Below are positions 55,186 through 64,000 of a stretch of 64,000 nt of DNA, piece after piece. Position 1 is the first letter of the stretch; each line of letters starts with the position of its first letter. This DNA is from Paenirhodobacter ferrireducens (lineage in GTDB: Bacteria > Pseudomonadota > Alphaproteobacteria > Rhodobacterales > Rhodobacteraceae), in NCBI RefSeq assembly GCF_004022265.1, contig NZ_SAVB01000020.1, positions 1 through 64,000 on the forward strand, given 5' to 3'. The notes under the pieces are model-generated. The model ran no database searches and was not told the origin of the DNA. It saw only the letters and a list, made by a program, of their open reading frames with translations. Position numbers and translations under genes: made by a program.

Positions 55186-56702
55186 GCGACAATCTCCAGC
55201 CCGGTGGCGGCAACCAGCGCGCCGTCTTCAATCAGCCCCTGTGCGGCGGCAAGGTCGGGGGCGAGGAAGCGGTCCTCGCCCATCGTCGCCACCCGGCTGC
55301 GCAACACGGCCAGCGCCCGGGCCAGCGGCGCCGAGGTGGCAAGCGGGGCGCGGAACTCGATGCCCTGGCCGGCGCAGATCGCCTCAACGCCAAGGATCAC
55401 GGCGAGGTTCTGTGTCATCAGGCCAAGCCGGCGCGCACCGTGGGCGGCCATGCTGACATGGTCTTCCTGGTTCGCGCTGGTCGGCGTGCTGTCGACCGAG
55501 CAGGGCGCGGCGAGGTGCTTGTTCTCGCTCATCAGCGCGGCGGTGGTGACCTCGGCGATCATCAGGCCCGAGTTCAGCCCCGGCGCCGGGGTCAGGAACG
55601 GCGGCAGGCCGAAGCTCAGCGCCGGGTCGACCATCAGCGCGATGCGGCGCTGCGCGATGGCGCCGATCTCGGCCACGGCCAGGGCGATCTGGTCGGCGGC
55701 AAAGGCCACCGGCTCGGCATGGAAATTGCCGCCCGAGACGATCGTGCCATCGGAGAGCACCAGCGGATTGTCGGTCACCGCATTGGCCTCGGTGATCAGG
55801 GTGCCGGCGGCAAAGCGCAGCAGGTCGAGCGCGGCGCCCGTCACCTGCGGCTGGCAGCGGATGCAATAGGGATCCTGCACGCGGGCGTCGCCCTCGCGGT
55901 GGCTTTCGCGGATCTCGCTGCCCGCAAGCAGGGCACGCATCGCGGCGGCGACGTCGATCTGGCCGGCGTGGCCGCGCAGGGTGTGGATCTCGGCGCGGGT
56001 GGGCGCGGTCGAGCCCATGATCGCGTCGGTCGACATCGCGCCGGTCACCACCGCGCCGCGCAGGCAGTTCAGCGCCCGGAACAGCCCGACGAGCGCGAGC
56101 GCGGTCGAGAACTGCGTGCCGTTGATCAGGGCCAGCCCCTCTTTCGCGCCAAGCACCACCGGCACAAGTCCCGCACGCGCCAGCGCCGCGGCGCCGGGCA
56201 GGCGCTCGCCCGCCACGAGGGCCTCGCCCGCGCCAATCATCACCGCCGCCATATGGGCGAGCGGCGCGAGATCGCCCGAGGCCCCGACCGAGCCCTGCTC
56301 GGGCACCACCGGGGTCACCCCCTGCGCCAGCATCCCCTCGAGCAGCGCGACGATCTCCGGGCGCACGCCCGAGGCACCGCGGCCGAGGCTGAGCAACTTC
56401 AGCGCCATCATCAGCCGCACGGTCTCGGGGGCGAGCGGCGCGCCGACGCCGCAGCAATGCGACAGGATCAGATTGCGCTGCAGCGTCGCGGTATCCTCGG
56501 GCGCGATCCGCACCGAGGCGAGCTTGCCAAAGCCGGTATTGACACCATAGACCGCCGCGTCGCCGGCCGCCGCCGCCGCGATCCGCGCCGCCGAGGCGGC
56601 AATGGCGGGATGCGCCCGCGGGTCGAGCCGGGCCGGGGCCGCGGTGCGCCAGAGGGTTTCGAGCTGGGCGAGCGTGGCTTCGCCGGGAATGAGGGTCAGC
56701 AT
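55182..56702 (-). CDS. hutH: Histidine ammonia-lyase
   Basis: A 506-aa lyase forming urocanate and ammonia from histidine. The MIO cofactor forms from A141-S142-G143 in [12 protein letters not shown]. Other marks: [11 protein letters not shown] and [15 protein letters not shown]. The ATG at 56702 overlaps the end of hutI by seven bases. The frame is open across hutI as a shadow. Confidence 0.97.
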   Translation of the reverse strand: MLTLIPGEATLAQLETLWRTAAPARLDPRAHPAIAASAARIAAAAAGDAAVYGVNTGFGKLASVRIAPEDTATLQRNLILSHCCGVGAPLAPETVRLMMALKLLSLGRGASGVRPEIVALLEGMLAQGVTPVVPEQGSVGASGDLAPLAHMAAVMIGAGEALVAGERLPGAAALARAGLVPVVLGAKEGLALINGTQFSTALALVGLFRALNCLRGAVVTGAMSTDAIMGSTAPTRAEIHTLRGHAGQIDVAAAMRALLAGSEIRESHREGDARVQDPYCIRCQPQVTGAALDLLRFAAGTLITEANAVTDNPLVLSDGTIVSGGNFHAEPVAFAADQIALAVAEIGAIAQRRIALMVDPALSFGLPPFLTPAPGLNSGLMIAEVTTAALMSENKHLAAPCSVDSTPTSANQEDHVSMAAHGARRLGLMTQNLAVILGVEAICAGQGIEFRAPLATSAPLARALAVLRSRVATMGEDRFLAPDLAAAQGLIEDGALVAATGLEIVA

Positions 56703-57874
56703 TTGCGTCCTTCGAAATAGCGGGCATGAAGCGGGTTGAAACCGATGCGATAGGCCAGTTCGGCCGGGTCCTCGATGTCCCAGACCGCGAGATCGGCGCG
56801 CAGCCCCGGCGCGAGACGGCCGCAGTCGCTCAGGCCAAGCGCACGGGCCGCATGGCAGGTGATGCCATGCAGCCCCTCCTCCGGCGTCAGGCGGAACAGC
56901 GTCGAGGCCATGTTCAGCGTCAGCAGGATCGAGGTCAGCGGCGCGGTGCCCGGGTTGCAGTCGGTGGCCAGCGCCATCGCGCAGCCCGCATCGCGGAAGG
57001 CGGCGATCGGCGGCATCTGCGTCTCGCGCAGGGTGTAGAAGGCGCCGGGCAGCAGCGTGGCGACGGTGCCCGCCGCCGCCATCGCCCGCGCATCCGCGGC
57101 GGTGGCATGCTCGACGTGATCGGCCGAAAGCCCGCCGCGCGCGGCGACCAGCTGGCAGCCGCCCAGATGCGAGAGCTGCTCGGCATGCAGCTTCACCGGC
57201 AGGCCAAGCTCTGCCGCCACGTCGAAGAGCCGCGCCATCTGCGCCGGCGAGAAGGCGATGCCTTCGCAAAAGCCGTCGACCGCATCGACCAGCCCCTCGG
57301 CATGGGCGGCGCGCAGGCCGGCAATCGCCACCTCCTCGATATAGGCGTCGGCGCGGCCCGCGTATTCGGGCGGCAGCGCATGGGCGGCAAGCCAGCTGGT
57401 GACGATGCGCACCGGGCGCACCGCAGCCAGCGCCCGCGCCGCGCGCAGCATCTTCAGCTCGTCCGCGATCGTCAGCCCGTAGCCCGACTTCACCTCGACC
57501 GTCGCCACACCCTCGGCCAGCAGCGTGTCGAGCCGTGGCAGCGCCGAGGCCAGCAGCTCGGCCTCGGTGGCGGCACGGGTGGCGGTGACGGTCGACAGGA
57601 TGCCACCGCCGGCGCGGGCGATCTCTTCGTAGCTGGCACCTTCGAGGCGCATCTCGAACTCCCGCGCGCGGTTGCCGCCATGCACGAGATGGGTGTGGCA
57701 GTCGATCGGCGCCGGCGTGACGACCCGACCGCCCAGGTCCTCGCCATCGGCCTCGCCCTCGCCCATCGCCACGATCCGCCCTGCGACGATGCGCAGCCAG
57801 CCGCGCGCGATCCGGCGCGGCGCCCCGGGACCGCAGGGGATGAGCGTGGCATTGGTGAGTGTGAAATCGGTCAT
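56696..57874 (-). CDS. hutI: Imidazolonepropionase
   Basis: A 392-aa amidohydrolase opening the imidazolone ring to formiminoglutamate. Metal-site blocks: [24 protein letters not shown], and [14 protein letters not shown]. First gene of the seven-gene minus-strand operon hutI-hutH-hutG-caiB-like-acd-hutU-hutD. ATG at 57874; it diverges from hutF. Confidence 0.95.
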   Translation of the reverse strand: MTDFTLTNATLIPCGPGAPRRIARGWLRIVAGRIVAMGEGEADGEDLGGRVVTPAPIDCHTHLVHGGNRAREFEMRLEGASYEEIARAGGGILSTVTATRAATEAELLASALPRLDTLLAEGVATVEVKSGYGLTIADELKMLRAARALAAVRPVRIVTSWLAAHALPPEYAGRADAYIEEVAIAGLRAAHAEGLVDAVDGFCEGIAFSPAQMARLFDVAAELGLPVKLHAEQLSHLGGCQLVAARGGLSADHVEHATAADARAMAAAGTVATLLPGAFYTLRETQMPPIAAFRDAGCAMALATDCNPGTAPLTSILLTLNMASTLFRLTPEEGLHGITCHAARALGLSDCGRLAPGLRADLAVWDIEDPAELAYRIGFNPLHARYFEGRKC

Positions 57875-57913
57875 GTGCTGGTCCCGTCGTGCTGCGATTC
57901 GGGGTTGATTGAA

Positions 57914-57937
57914 AATAATATGTCTGCACATAATATT
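57914..57937. promoter_or_regulatory. Palindrome in the hutI-hutF divergent promoter, candidate HutC operator
   Basis: Arms 57914-57923 and 57928-57937 match at 9 of 10 positions around CTGC; the core is ATGTCTGCACAT. HutC sites in other bacteria have TGTATATACA-like cores. It is the only marked symmetry in the 100-bp divergent region, so control of both operons by the downstream GntR regulator is likely. Confidence 0.5.
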
Positions 57938-57974
57938 CCTGTCAACACGGTGAATTCGGGCGGAGGTTCCGGCA

Positions 57975-59345
57975 ATGCAGACGATCTGGGCGCGTCAGGC
58001 GCTGGTGCAGGACGGGTGGGCGCAGGCGGTGCGGGTGGAAATCGGCGACGACGGCCGGATTGCCGCGGTGCAGGCCGATACGGCGCAGCCCGCCGGGGCG
58101 CAGCTGGTGGAGACGCTGCTGCCGGCGCCCGCCAACCTGCACAGCCATGCCTTTCAGCGCGCCATGGCGGGGCTGACCGAACGCCGCGGCGCCGATCCGC
58201 GCGACAGTTTCTGGACCTGGCGGCAACTGATGTATCGCTTCCTCGAGCAGATCACCCCCGAGGATGTGCAGGCGATCGCCGCCTTCGTGCAGATGGAAAT
58301 GCTCGAGGCCGGCTATGCCACCAATGTCGAGTTCCATTATCTCCATCACGCGCCGGGGGGCGTGCCCTATGCCGATCTGGCCGAGATGTCGGGGCGGATC
58401 GCCGCCGCCGCCGCGCAATCGGGCATCGGGCTGACGTTGCTGCCGGTGCTCTACAGCTATGGCGGACTCGACCGGCGGGCGCTGACGAGCGGCCAGGATC
58501 GCTTCGGCAACGACCCCGAGCGCTATGCACGGCTGCATGCGGCGGCGGCGCGGCATGTCGCGGCCCTGGGCGCCGACAGCGGCATGGGCGTGGCGCCGCA
58601 CAGCCTGCGCGCGGTCGATGGCCCGGGCCTTGCGGCGGCGATCGCGCTGGCCGGCGACCGCCCGATCCACATCCACCTTGCCGAGCAGCAGGCCGAGGTC
58701 GACGAAGTTCTCGCCGCCACCGGCCGCCGCCCGGTGCAGTGGCTGCTGGAAAATGCGCCGGTCGATCCGCGCTGGTGCCTGATCCATGCCACCCAGATGC
58801 TGCCCGCAGAAACCACGGCGCTGGCCGCCAGCGGGGCGGTGGCCGGGCTGTGCCCGATCACCGAATCGAACCTGGGCGACGGCATCTTCGACGGGTTGCG
58901 CTGGCGCGCCGGCGGCGGGCGCTTCGGCATCGGCTCGGACAGCAACATCCGGATCTCGCTGACCGAGGAGCTGCGCACGCTCGATTATTCGCAGCGCCTG
59001 CGCGACCATACCCGCGCCGCGCTGGCCGAGGCCGGGCGCTCGACCGGGCGGGTGCTGCTGCAGGGCGCCGCCGAAGGCGGGGCACAGGCGGCGGGCCGGG
59101 CAAGCGGCGCGATCGCACCGGGGCTCTGGGCCGATCTGCTTGCGCTTGACGATCTCGGCCCCGACGGGCAGGGAAGGACCGGGGATGTGGTTCTCGACAC
59201 CTGGATCTTCGCCCGCGACGACCGCGCGGTGCGCGAGGTCTGGTCGGCGGGCCGGCACATGGTGCGCGACGGGGTTCATGTCCGGCGAGAGGAGATTGTT
59301 ACGGCCTATGCCCGGGTGGTGCGGAGGCTGGCCCGGGAGGGGTAA
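57975..59345 (+). CDS. hutF: Formimidoylglutamate deiminase
   Basis: A 456-aa amidohydrolase converting formiminoglutamate to N-formylglutamate and ammonia. Metal ligands in [30 protein letters not shown] and [11 protein letters not shown]. The long form with the N-terminal beta-sandwich (starting [15 protein letters not shown]) is typical of HutF. Followed after two bases by hutC. Confidence 0.96.
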   Translation: MQTIWARQALVQDGWAQAVRVEIGDDGRIAAVQADTAQPAGAQLVETLLPAPANLHSHAFQRAMAGLTERRGADPRDSFWTWRQLMYRFLEQITPEDVQAIAAFVQMEMLEAGYATNVEFHYLHHAPGGVPYADLAEMSGRIAAAAAQSGIGLTLLPVLYSYGGLDRRALTSGQDRFGNDPERYARLHAAAARHVAALGADSGMGVAPHSLRAVDGPGLAAAIALAGDRPIHIHLAEQQAEVDEVLAATGRRPVQWLLENAPVDPRWCLIHATQMLPAETTALAASGAVAGLCPITESNLGDGIFDGLRWRAGGGRFGIGSDSNIRISLTEELRTLDYSQRLRDHTRAALAEAGRSTGRVLLQGAAEGGAQAAGRASGAIAPGLWADLLALDDLGPDGQGRTGDVVLDTWIFARDDRAVREVWSAGRHMVRDGVHVRREEIVTAYARVVRRLAREG

Positions 59346-59347
59346 GC

Positions 59348-60055
59348 ATGCACGGAGATCTGCCCGGCAGCCCGACAACCTGGCAGGCGATACGCGACGT
59401 GATGATGCGCCGCATCCGCACCCGCGCCTATACGCCCGGCAGCCTGATCCCGAACGAGGCCGAGCTTGCCGCCGAATTCGGCTGCGCCCGGGCCACGGTG
59501 AACCGGGCGTTGCAGGACCTCGCCGCCTCGGGCTTCCTTGACCGCCGTCGCAAGGCCGGCACCCGGGTAATGGAAGCGCCGCGGCGCAAGGCAACGCTCG
59601 ACATCCCGCTGATCCGCAACGAGGTGGAGGCGCGCGGCCAGGACTATGAGTATCGTCCTTTGCTGCGCGAGATCGCGCCGCCGCCCGGCCCGGTCGCGGC
59701 GCGGCTGCACCTGAGCGGGGGCGAGACGATGCTGCATGTCCAGAGCCTGCATCTCGCCGACGGCGCGCCGCACATGTTCGAGGACCGCTGGATCGTGGTC
59801 GATACCGTGCCAGCGATCACCGGCGCCGATCTGACCCGGCTCAGCCCGAACGAATGGCTGGTGCGCGAATCGCCCTATACCCACGGCACGATGGAGTTTC
59901 AGGCCGTCGCAGCCGGCGCGGCCGCCGGGCCTCTGGCCTGCGCGCCCACCGCCCCGGTGCTGAGCATCTTGCGCATCACCTGGATGCACGAGGCGGCCAT
60001 CACCCATGTGCAGGAATATTTCACCCCGGCGTTCCGGCTGGGGCTGGAGCTGTAA
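59348..60055 (+). CDS. hutC: GntR-family histidine utilization repressor
   Basis: A 235-aa regulator. The N-terminal winged helix is PGSLIPNEAELAAEFGCARATVNRALQDL; the C-terminal UTRA ligand domain spans residues about 90-235 (MLHVQSLHLADGAPHMFEDRWIV region), which binds urocanate in HutC. It shares a transcript with hutF and probably binds the palindrome at 57914. Confidence 0.93.
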   Translation: MHGDLPGSPTTWQAIRDVMMRRIRTRAYTPGSLIPNEAELAAEFGCARATVNRALQDLAASGFLDRRRKAGTRVMEAPRRKATLDIPLIRNEVEARGQDYEYRPLLREIAPPPGPVAARLHLSGGETMLHVQSLHLADGAPHMFEDRWIVVDTVPAITGADLTRLSPNEWLVRESPYTHGTMEFQAVAAGAAAGPLACAPTAPVLSILRITWMHEAAITHVQEYFTPAFRLGLEL

Positions 60056-60354
60056 CGCCCCGCCACGCGCCCTGCTGCCCCCCGTGCCGCATCCCCCGCC
60101 CCGCCGCACGGCAGGGCCGCATCGGCAGGACAGCGAGCAGGCCTTTCCCCGAAATCCGCGCGCACCGCAGCAGCGGCCCGGGCAACATTGATGGACGCGG
60201 CTGAGACCCGTTGACGCAGGACCGGAAAAACTTGGTCCGGCGCGACGAAAGCGCCATGCTCGCGCGTATGATTTCCGGAATTACACCCGGCGGGCTGCAT
60301 CGTGCCCCCACCACCATCGCACGCCCCTTTTGGCAAAACGACGAAGGACAGAGT
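60056..60354. other. Non-coding gap between hutC and the flavocytochrome gene
   Basis: About 300 bases without a supportable gene. No clear terminator or riboswitch is visible; the promoter of the next gene must lie here. Confidence 0.5.
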
Positions 60355-61701
60355 ATGACACGCACCAATCTGAGACTGTTTTGGGGGTTTTGGGGCGGTA
60401 TGGGCGCCCTTTGGCTCCTGTTGAACCTGAGCATCTTCTCCGCCTCCAACCTGTTCGCCCTGCGCGATGACCTCATGCAGGCAACGGGAACGCTGGCGAT
60501 CGCGGCGATGAGCGTCGCGATGATCCTGTCGCTCCGGCCGCGCTGGCCCGAAGCCCGGCTCGGCGGGCTCGACAAGATGTACCGTCTGCACAAGTGGCTC
60601 GGCATCGGCGCCCTCGCGCTGGCGGTCTTTCACTGGCTCTGGTCGGAAGCGCCGAAATGGGCAGTCGGCGCAGGGCTTGTCGCACGCCCCGAGCGCGGGC
60701 CGCGTCCGGAGATCACCGAGCCGGTGCGCGCCTTTCTGATGTCGTTTCGCGGCACCGCGGAGGGGCTCGGGGAATGGGCGTTCTACGCGGCGGTCGTGCT
60801 GCTGCTGATCGCGCTGGTGAAACTGGTTCCCTACCGGCTGTTCCGCTATACTCACCGTGTCCTGCCGGTCGTCTATCTCGTGCTGGTCTTTCACACCGTG
60901 ATTCTGCTCGATTACGCGATGTGGTTCACCCCGCTCGGTCCGATTCTTGCGCTGCTGATGCTGGCGGGCAGCTATGCCGCGCTCGTTTCGGTCTTCGGGG
61001 CGATCGGTCGGACCCGGCGGGTCCGGGGGGAAATCGCCGAGCTGAGCCAATATCCCGGCGTGCACTCGCTTGAGACCGTGATCCGCCTCGGCAGCGGATG
61101 GCCCGGACACAAGGCCGGGCAGTTCGCCTTCGTCACCTCGAACCAGTTTGAAGGCGCACATCCCTACACGATCGCCTCGGCCTGGAAACCGACGGACCCG
61201 AAGATCGCTTTCGTCACCAAGGAACTCGGCGATCACACCGCGAAACTCGCCAAGACGCTGAAGGTCGGACAGCCGGTCACCGTCGAGGGCCCCTATGGCT
61301 GCTTCACCTTCGACGACGGGGCGCCGCGGCAGATCTGGATCGGCGCCGGGATCGGGATCACCCCGTTCCTCGCCCGGCTCAAGGAAATGGCAGGCACGGC
61401 GCCCGATACCCCGCGCCCCGAGATCGACCTGTTCCATTCGACGCGGGAAGTCGATGACGCGGCGCTCGAACGGCTCGCGGCCGATGCCCGCGCCGCGAAG
61501 GTGCGCCTGCATGTGCTGATCGACGCAAGGGACGGCCACCTCGGAGGACAGCGGATCCGCGAAACCGTCCCGGGCTGGCGCGAGGCCAGCCTGTGGTTCT
61601 GCGGACCGAGCGGCTTCGGCAAGGCGCTGCGCGCCGATTTCGCGGCGCAGGGGCTGGATGTCGAAACCCGCTTCCATCAGGAGCTGTTCGAGCTGCGCTG
61701 A
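60355..61701 (+). CDS. Ferric-reductase-like transmembrane flavocytochrome
   Basis: A 448-aa protein. The N-terminal half has six membrane helices with a ferric-reductase-type heme scaffold: YRLHKWLGIGALALAVFHW and YTHRVLPVVYLVLVFHTVI hold two His pairs. The C-terminal half is an FAD/NAD(P)H reductase of ferredoxin-reductase type: HPYTIASAW (FAD), GAGIGITPFLARL and WFCGPSGFG. It likely moves electrons from NAD(P)H across the membrane; acceptor unknown. ATG at 60355 with AAGGA upstream. Confidence 0.88.
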   Translation: MTRTNLRLFWGFWGGMGALWLLLNLSIFSASNLFALRDDLMQATGTLAIAAMSVAMILSLRPRWPEARLGGLDKMYRLHKWLGIGALALAVFHWLWSEAPKWAVGAGLVARPERGPRPEITEPVRAFLMSFRGTAEGLGEWAFYAAVVLLLIALVKLVPYRLFRYTHRVLPVVYLVLVFHTVILLDYAMWFTPLGPILALLMLAGSYAALVSVFGAIGRTRRVRGEIAELSQYPGVHSLETVIRLGSGWPGHKAGQFAFVTSNQFEGAHPYTIASAWKPTDPKIAFVTKELGDHTAKLAKTLKVGQPVTVEGPYGCFTFDDGAPRQIWIGAGIGITPFLARLKEMAGTAPDTPRPEIDLFHSTREVDDAALERLAADARAAKVRLHVLIDARDGHLGGQRIRETVPGWREASLWFCGPSGFGKALRADFAAQGLDVETRFHQELFELR

Positions 61702-61749
61702 GACCTGGCCGGGCGCGGCCCGCGCGGCTTCGCCGCCCCGCCGGGGGGC

Positions 61750-62976
61750 TTACCCCCGGCGGACGGACCCGGGTCGCGCAAGCCCTGCCCGGCCCAGCCA
61801 CAGCACGCCGGCCAGCGCCAATGCTGCGAAAAGGGCGCCGCTCAGGAAGGTCGCCTGGGCACCGATCCCCTCCCACAATGCCCCGGCGATGACGCTCGCC
61901 AACAACAGCGCAATGCCGGTGACGAGGTTGAAAAGGCCGAAGGCGGTGCCGCGCAGCGCCACCGGCGCAGCATCGGCCACCAGAGCGGAAAGCAGCCCCT
62001 GCGTCGCGCCCATGTGCAGCCCCCAGATCAGCACCCCGACCGCAACGCCCGAAAGCCCGGGCACCAGCGCCAGCACGAGATCGGCAAGGATCAGCAGAGC
62101 CAGCCCCGCGACCAGCAGGCCGCGACGGCCGATGCGGTCGGAGAGCGCCCCCACCGGATAGGCGGCCAGTGCATAGACGAGGTTCATCCCGACCAGCACC
62201 AGCGGCACCAGCGCCGCGGCAAGCCCCGCCTCGGCAGCGCGCAGGATCAGAAAGGCCTCGCTGAACCGCGCCAGGGTGAAGACCGCCGAGACCGCCACCG
62301 CCGCCCAATAGCCGGGCGGCAGCTGCGACAGCTCGGCACGCGACAGCGGGTTGCGCGGCGGGTGCCGGTCCTGCCGCGGCGGCTCGTGCACCGCGGTCAG
62401 GATCAGCGCAAGCGCCAGGAAGGCCGGAATCACCGCCACCCAGAACACCTTGCTGAAATCATCCGCGAAGAGCGCCATCAGCCCGATTGCCGCGAGCGGG
62501 CCGATGAAGGCGCCGACGGTGTCGAGCGACTGGCGCAGCCCGAAGGCCGCGCCGCGCAGCCCCTCGGGCGTCAGATCGGCGATCAGCGCGTCGCGCGGGG
62601 CACCGCGGATGCCCTTGCCGACCCGGTCGACGAACCGCGCCGCAACCACCCAGCCAAGCGAGGAGGCGAGCGGAAACACCGGCTTCGTCAGCGCGGCCAG
62701 ACCATAGCCGAGGGCGGCCAGTTCCTTGCGCCGGCCGATGCGGTCGGAGAGCGCCCCCGAGAAGACCTTGGTGATCGCCGCCGTCGCCTCGGCGATGCCC
62801 TCGATCACGCCAACAGCGAGCGCGGTCGCGCCAAGCCCCGCGGTCAGATAGATCGGCAGGAGCGCGTGGATCATCTCGGACGAGACATCCATCAGCATCG
62901 ACACGAAGCCGAGCGCCCAGATCCCCGCCGGCAAGACGCGCCAGCCACCCGTCTTCGCCGCCGTCTTCCCGTCCAT
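61750..62976 (-). CDS. MFS transporter
   Basis: A 408-aa protein with twelve membrane helices. Two MFS motif-A loops are clear: GALSDRIGRRKELAAL and GALSDRIGRRGLLVAG. Pattern and the block ARFVDRVGKGIRGAPRDALIAD are typical of a subfamily found in proteobacteria whose substrate is not settled. Probably read together with the VTT gene upstream (13 bp gap). Confidence 0.88.
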   Translation of the reverse strand: MDGKTAAKTGGWRVLPAGIWALGFVSMLMDVSSEMIHALLPIYLTAGLGATALAVGVIEGIAEATAAITKVFSGALSDRIGRRKELAALGYGLAALTKPVFPLASSLGWVVAARFVDRVGKGIRGAPRDALIADLTPEGLRGAAFGLRQSLDTVGAFIGPLAAIGLMALFADDFSKVFWVAVIPAFLALALILTAVHEPPRQDRHPPRNPLSRAELSQLPPGYWAAVAVSAVFTLARFSEAFLILRAAEAGLAAALVPLVLVGMNLVYALAAYPVGALSDRIGRRGLLVAGLALLILADLVLALVPGLSGVAVGVLIWGLHMGATQGLLSALVADAAPVALRGTAFGLFNLVTGIALLLASVIAGALWEGIGAQATFLSGALFAALALAGVLWLGRAGLARPGSVRRG

Positions 62977-62989
62977 CGCCCGTCTCCTG

Positions 62990-63427
62990 CTAGACCGATG
63001 CCTGCACCCTTAGCACGGCCCAGGCGAGCACGGCATAGCGCCCGCCCTTCGCCGCCGTCACGATCACGAGAAAGCGCCACAGCGGCTCGCGCAGCACGCC
63101 GGCGGCAAGGGTCAGCGGATCGCCGACGATCGGCAGCCAGGCGCCGAGCAGGCTCCAGTGCCCCCAGCGGCGATACCAGCCCGTCGCCCGGCCGAGCGCC
63201 ACGCCCGAGACCGGAAACCAGCGCCGCCCGGCATAGCGGATCAGGAAGCGGCCAAGCGCCCAGTTGATCGCCGCGCCAAGGACATTGCCCGCCGTTGCCA
63301 CCACCAGCAGCAGCGAGACCGGATGGCCGCCGGCCAGGATCAGCCCGCTCAGCACCGCCTCGGATTGCGCCGGGATCAGCGTCGCCGCGACCAGTGCCGC
63401 AAGAAAGAGCCCCGTCAGCGCCATCAT
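62990..63427 (-). CDS. VTT-domain (YqaA/DedA-like) membrane protein
   Basis: A 145-aa protein with four to five membrane segments. The VTT-type blocks ATLIPAQSEAVLSGLILAGG, AGNVLGAAINWALGRFL and GAWLPIVGDPLTLAAGVLR are present. Family members are linked to lipid transport across membranes. Start at 63427 (two ATGs in a row); ribosome site weak. Confidence 0.82.
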   Translation of the reverse strand: MMALTGLFLAALVAATLIPAQSEAVLSGLILAGGHPVSLLLVVATAGNVLGAAINWALGRFLIRYAGRRWFPVSGVALGRATGWYRRWGHWSLLGAWLPIVGDPLTLAAGVLREPLWRFLVIVTAAKGGRYAVLAWAVLRVQASV

Positions 63428-63596
63428 CCGAACTGCCCCGCCTCCCGCCCTTTGCCGCCGGCACGCCCCGGCGCCCCTTCGTCGCCGAAAACCCCGCCGA
63501 AGGCCAGCCCGGCACGCGCCGATCGGCCGCGGAGGAAAACCGTCGACCGGACCGGCCGCGAGGCGTAGGCTGGGTCCGTTGGAAAAGGAGGATGCG

Positions 63597-63677
63597 ATGC
63601 GAACGGTTCTTCTGCTGGCCTTGGTGCTGACGCTTGCCGCCTGCGGCGACAGCGTGCCGCTGGTGCCCTTCATCTGA
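63597..63677 (+). CDS. 26-aa small lipoprotein
   Basis: MRTVLLLALVLTLAAC followed by ten residues (GDSVPLVPFI). LAAC is a good lipobox, so the mature product would be a lipidated peptide of eleven residues. AAAAGGAGG lies 5 bases before the ATG and a terminator follows directly, so it looks like a true gene in spite of its size. Function unknown. Confidence 0.65.
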   Translation: MRTVLLLALVLTLAACGDSVPLVPFI

Positions 63678-63686
63678 ACGCAGCAA

Positions 63687-63710
63687 AAAGGCGGCCCGAA
63701 GGCCGCCTTT
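63687..63710. terminator. Bidirectional terminator between the small lipoprotein gene and carB
   Basis: A 10-bp stem (63687-63696 with 63701-63710, CGAA loop) with AAAAAGG/CCTTT flanks on both strands. Confidence 0.8.
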
Positions 63711-63734
63711 CGCGTCTTGTCGGTGCCGCGCGGC

Positions 63735-64000
63735 TTACGCCTGCAGCGGGCGAACGACGATGTCCCCCTCGGCCCGGCTCTTCATCGCCGCCACTGCCGC
63801 GATCGAGGCCGCGGCCGTGGTGAAGTAGGGGATGTGGTCGTGCAGCGCGACGGCACGGATCGAGCGGCTGTCCGAGATCGACTGCGTGCCCTCGGTGGTG
63901 TTCATCACCAGCGCGATCTCGCCGTCCTTCAGCCGGTCGACGATGTTCGGCCGGCGCTCGTAGACCTTGTTCACCAGCTCGGACGCGACGCCCTTCTCCT
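63735..64000 (-). CDS. carB: Carbamoyl-phosphate synthase large subunit, C-terminal end (cut by window edge)
   Basis: The last 88 codons, open to the window edge. The sequence (ELVNKVYERRPNIVDRL, IALVMNTTEGTQSISDSRSI, RAVALHDHIPYFTTAAAS) is the MGS-like allosteric domain that ends CarB. CarB makes carbamoyl phosphate for arginine and pyrimidines. The ATG at 63974 is internal. Confidence 0.93.
   Translation of the reverse strand, partial: EKGVASELVNKVYERRPNIVDRLKDGEIALVMNTTEGTQSISDSRSIRAVALHDHIPYFTTAAASIAAVAAMKSRAEGDIVVRPLQA

Overview
The window looks like a chromosomal segment of a high-GC member of the Rhodobacterales (Rhodobacter/Rhodovulum/Cereibacter/Paracoccus type). The clearest marker is petP-petR-petA-petB-petC (6089-10230), the arrangement known from Rhodobacter capsulatus, with bc1 proteins very close to that species. 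dnaX-ybaB-recR, a glutathione-dependent formaldehyde dehydrogenase and an LpcC-like LPS mannosyltransferase fit the same group. I cannot name the species from sequence alone.

Layout. 1-5064: 3' end of dnaX, ybaB, recR, a TfoX-like gene, a GST, queG, a DMT exporter and a 63-aa gene, ending in a perfect 19-bp hairpin. 5072-11107: ilvE diverging from petPR and the bc1 operon, then a NYN/LOTUS gene. 11121-14528: L,D-transpeptidase, TetR, aroC, a SRPBCC gene and a cytochrome b561. 14699-18037: TPP riboswitch and thiBPQ. 18090-25451: adhI, an I78-type lipoprotein, DUF2794, NlpC/P60 and M17 peptidase genes, a small helical protein, beta carbonic anhydrase and a MuiA-like protein. 25565-29674: a 40-bp tandem repeat, asd, a GT29 sialyltransferase-like gene, an LpcC-like gene and an MFS gene. 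29782-32752: a short ModE-type regulator and modABC. 32813-38138: hsp20 with its own heat-shock leader, a trypsin-like protease and glcDEF. 38293-44125: tRNA-Val, HU, a small exported protein, lon, an orphan histidine kinase and an MBL hydrolase. 44196-46745: two identical tRNA-Asn genes followed by a decayed island of phage-like genes and three IS fragments. 46747-49713: amino-acid ABC transporter. 49807-60055: a complete hut locus. 60355-64000: ferric-reductase-like flavocytochrome, MFS, VTT-domain protein, a 26-aa lipoprotein and the 3' end of carB.

How genes work together. The hut locus encodes the five-step route from histidine to glutamate (HutH, HutU, HutI, HutF, HutG), with HutD and a GntR-type HutC. 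Inside the tightly overlapping operon, between hutG and hutU, lie a CaiB-type CoA-transferase and an acyl-CoA dehydrogenase. These are not part of the textbook pathway. I propose that they feed imidazole propionate (dihydrourocanate) into urocanate by a CaiA/CaiB-like CoA cycle; this is the most interesting candidate system in the window.

Regulatory RNA and DNA visible by eye include: a TPP riboswitch with a possible anti-SD; a ROSE-type RNA thermometer hairpin over the hsp20 start; matching RpoH-like promoters (TTGAA, 16-bp spacer, CCYAGAT) at lon and hsp20; a Mo-box-like palindrome at modA; a palindrome in the hutI-hutF divergent promoter; and an inverted repeat upstream of glcD. No CRISPR array, rRNA gene or intact mobile element is present.
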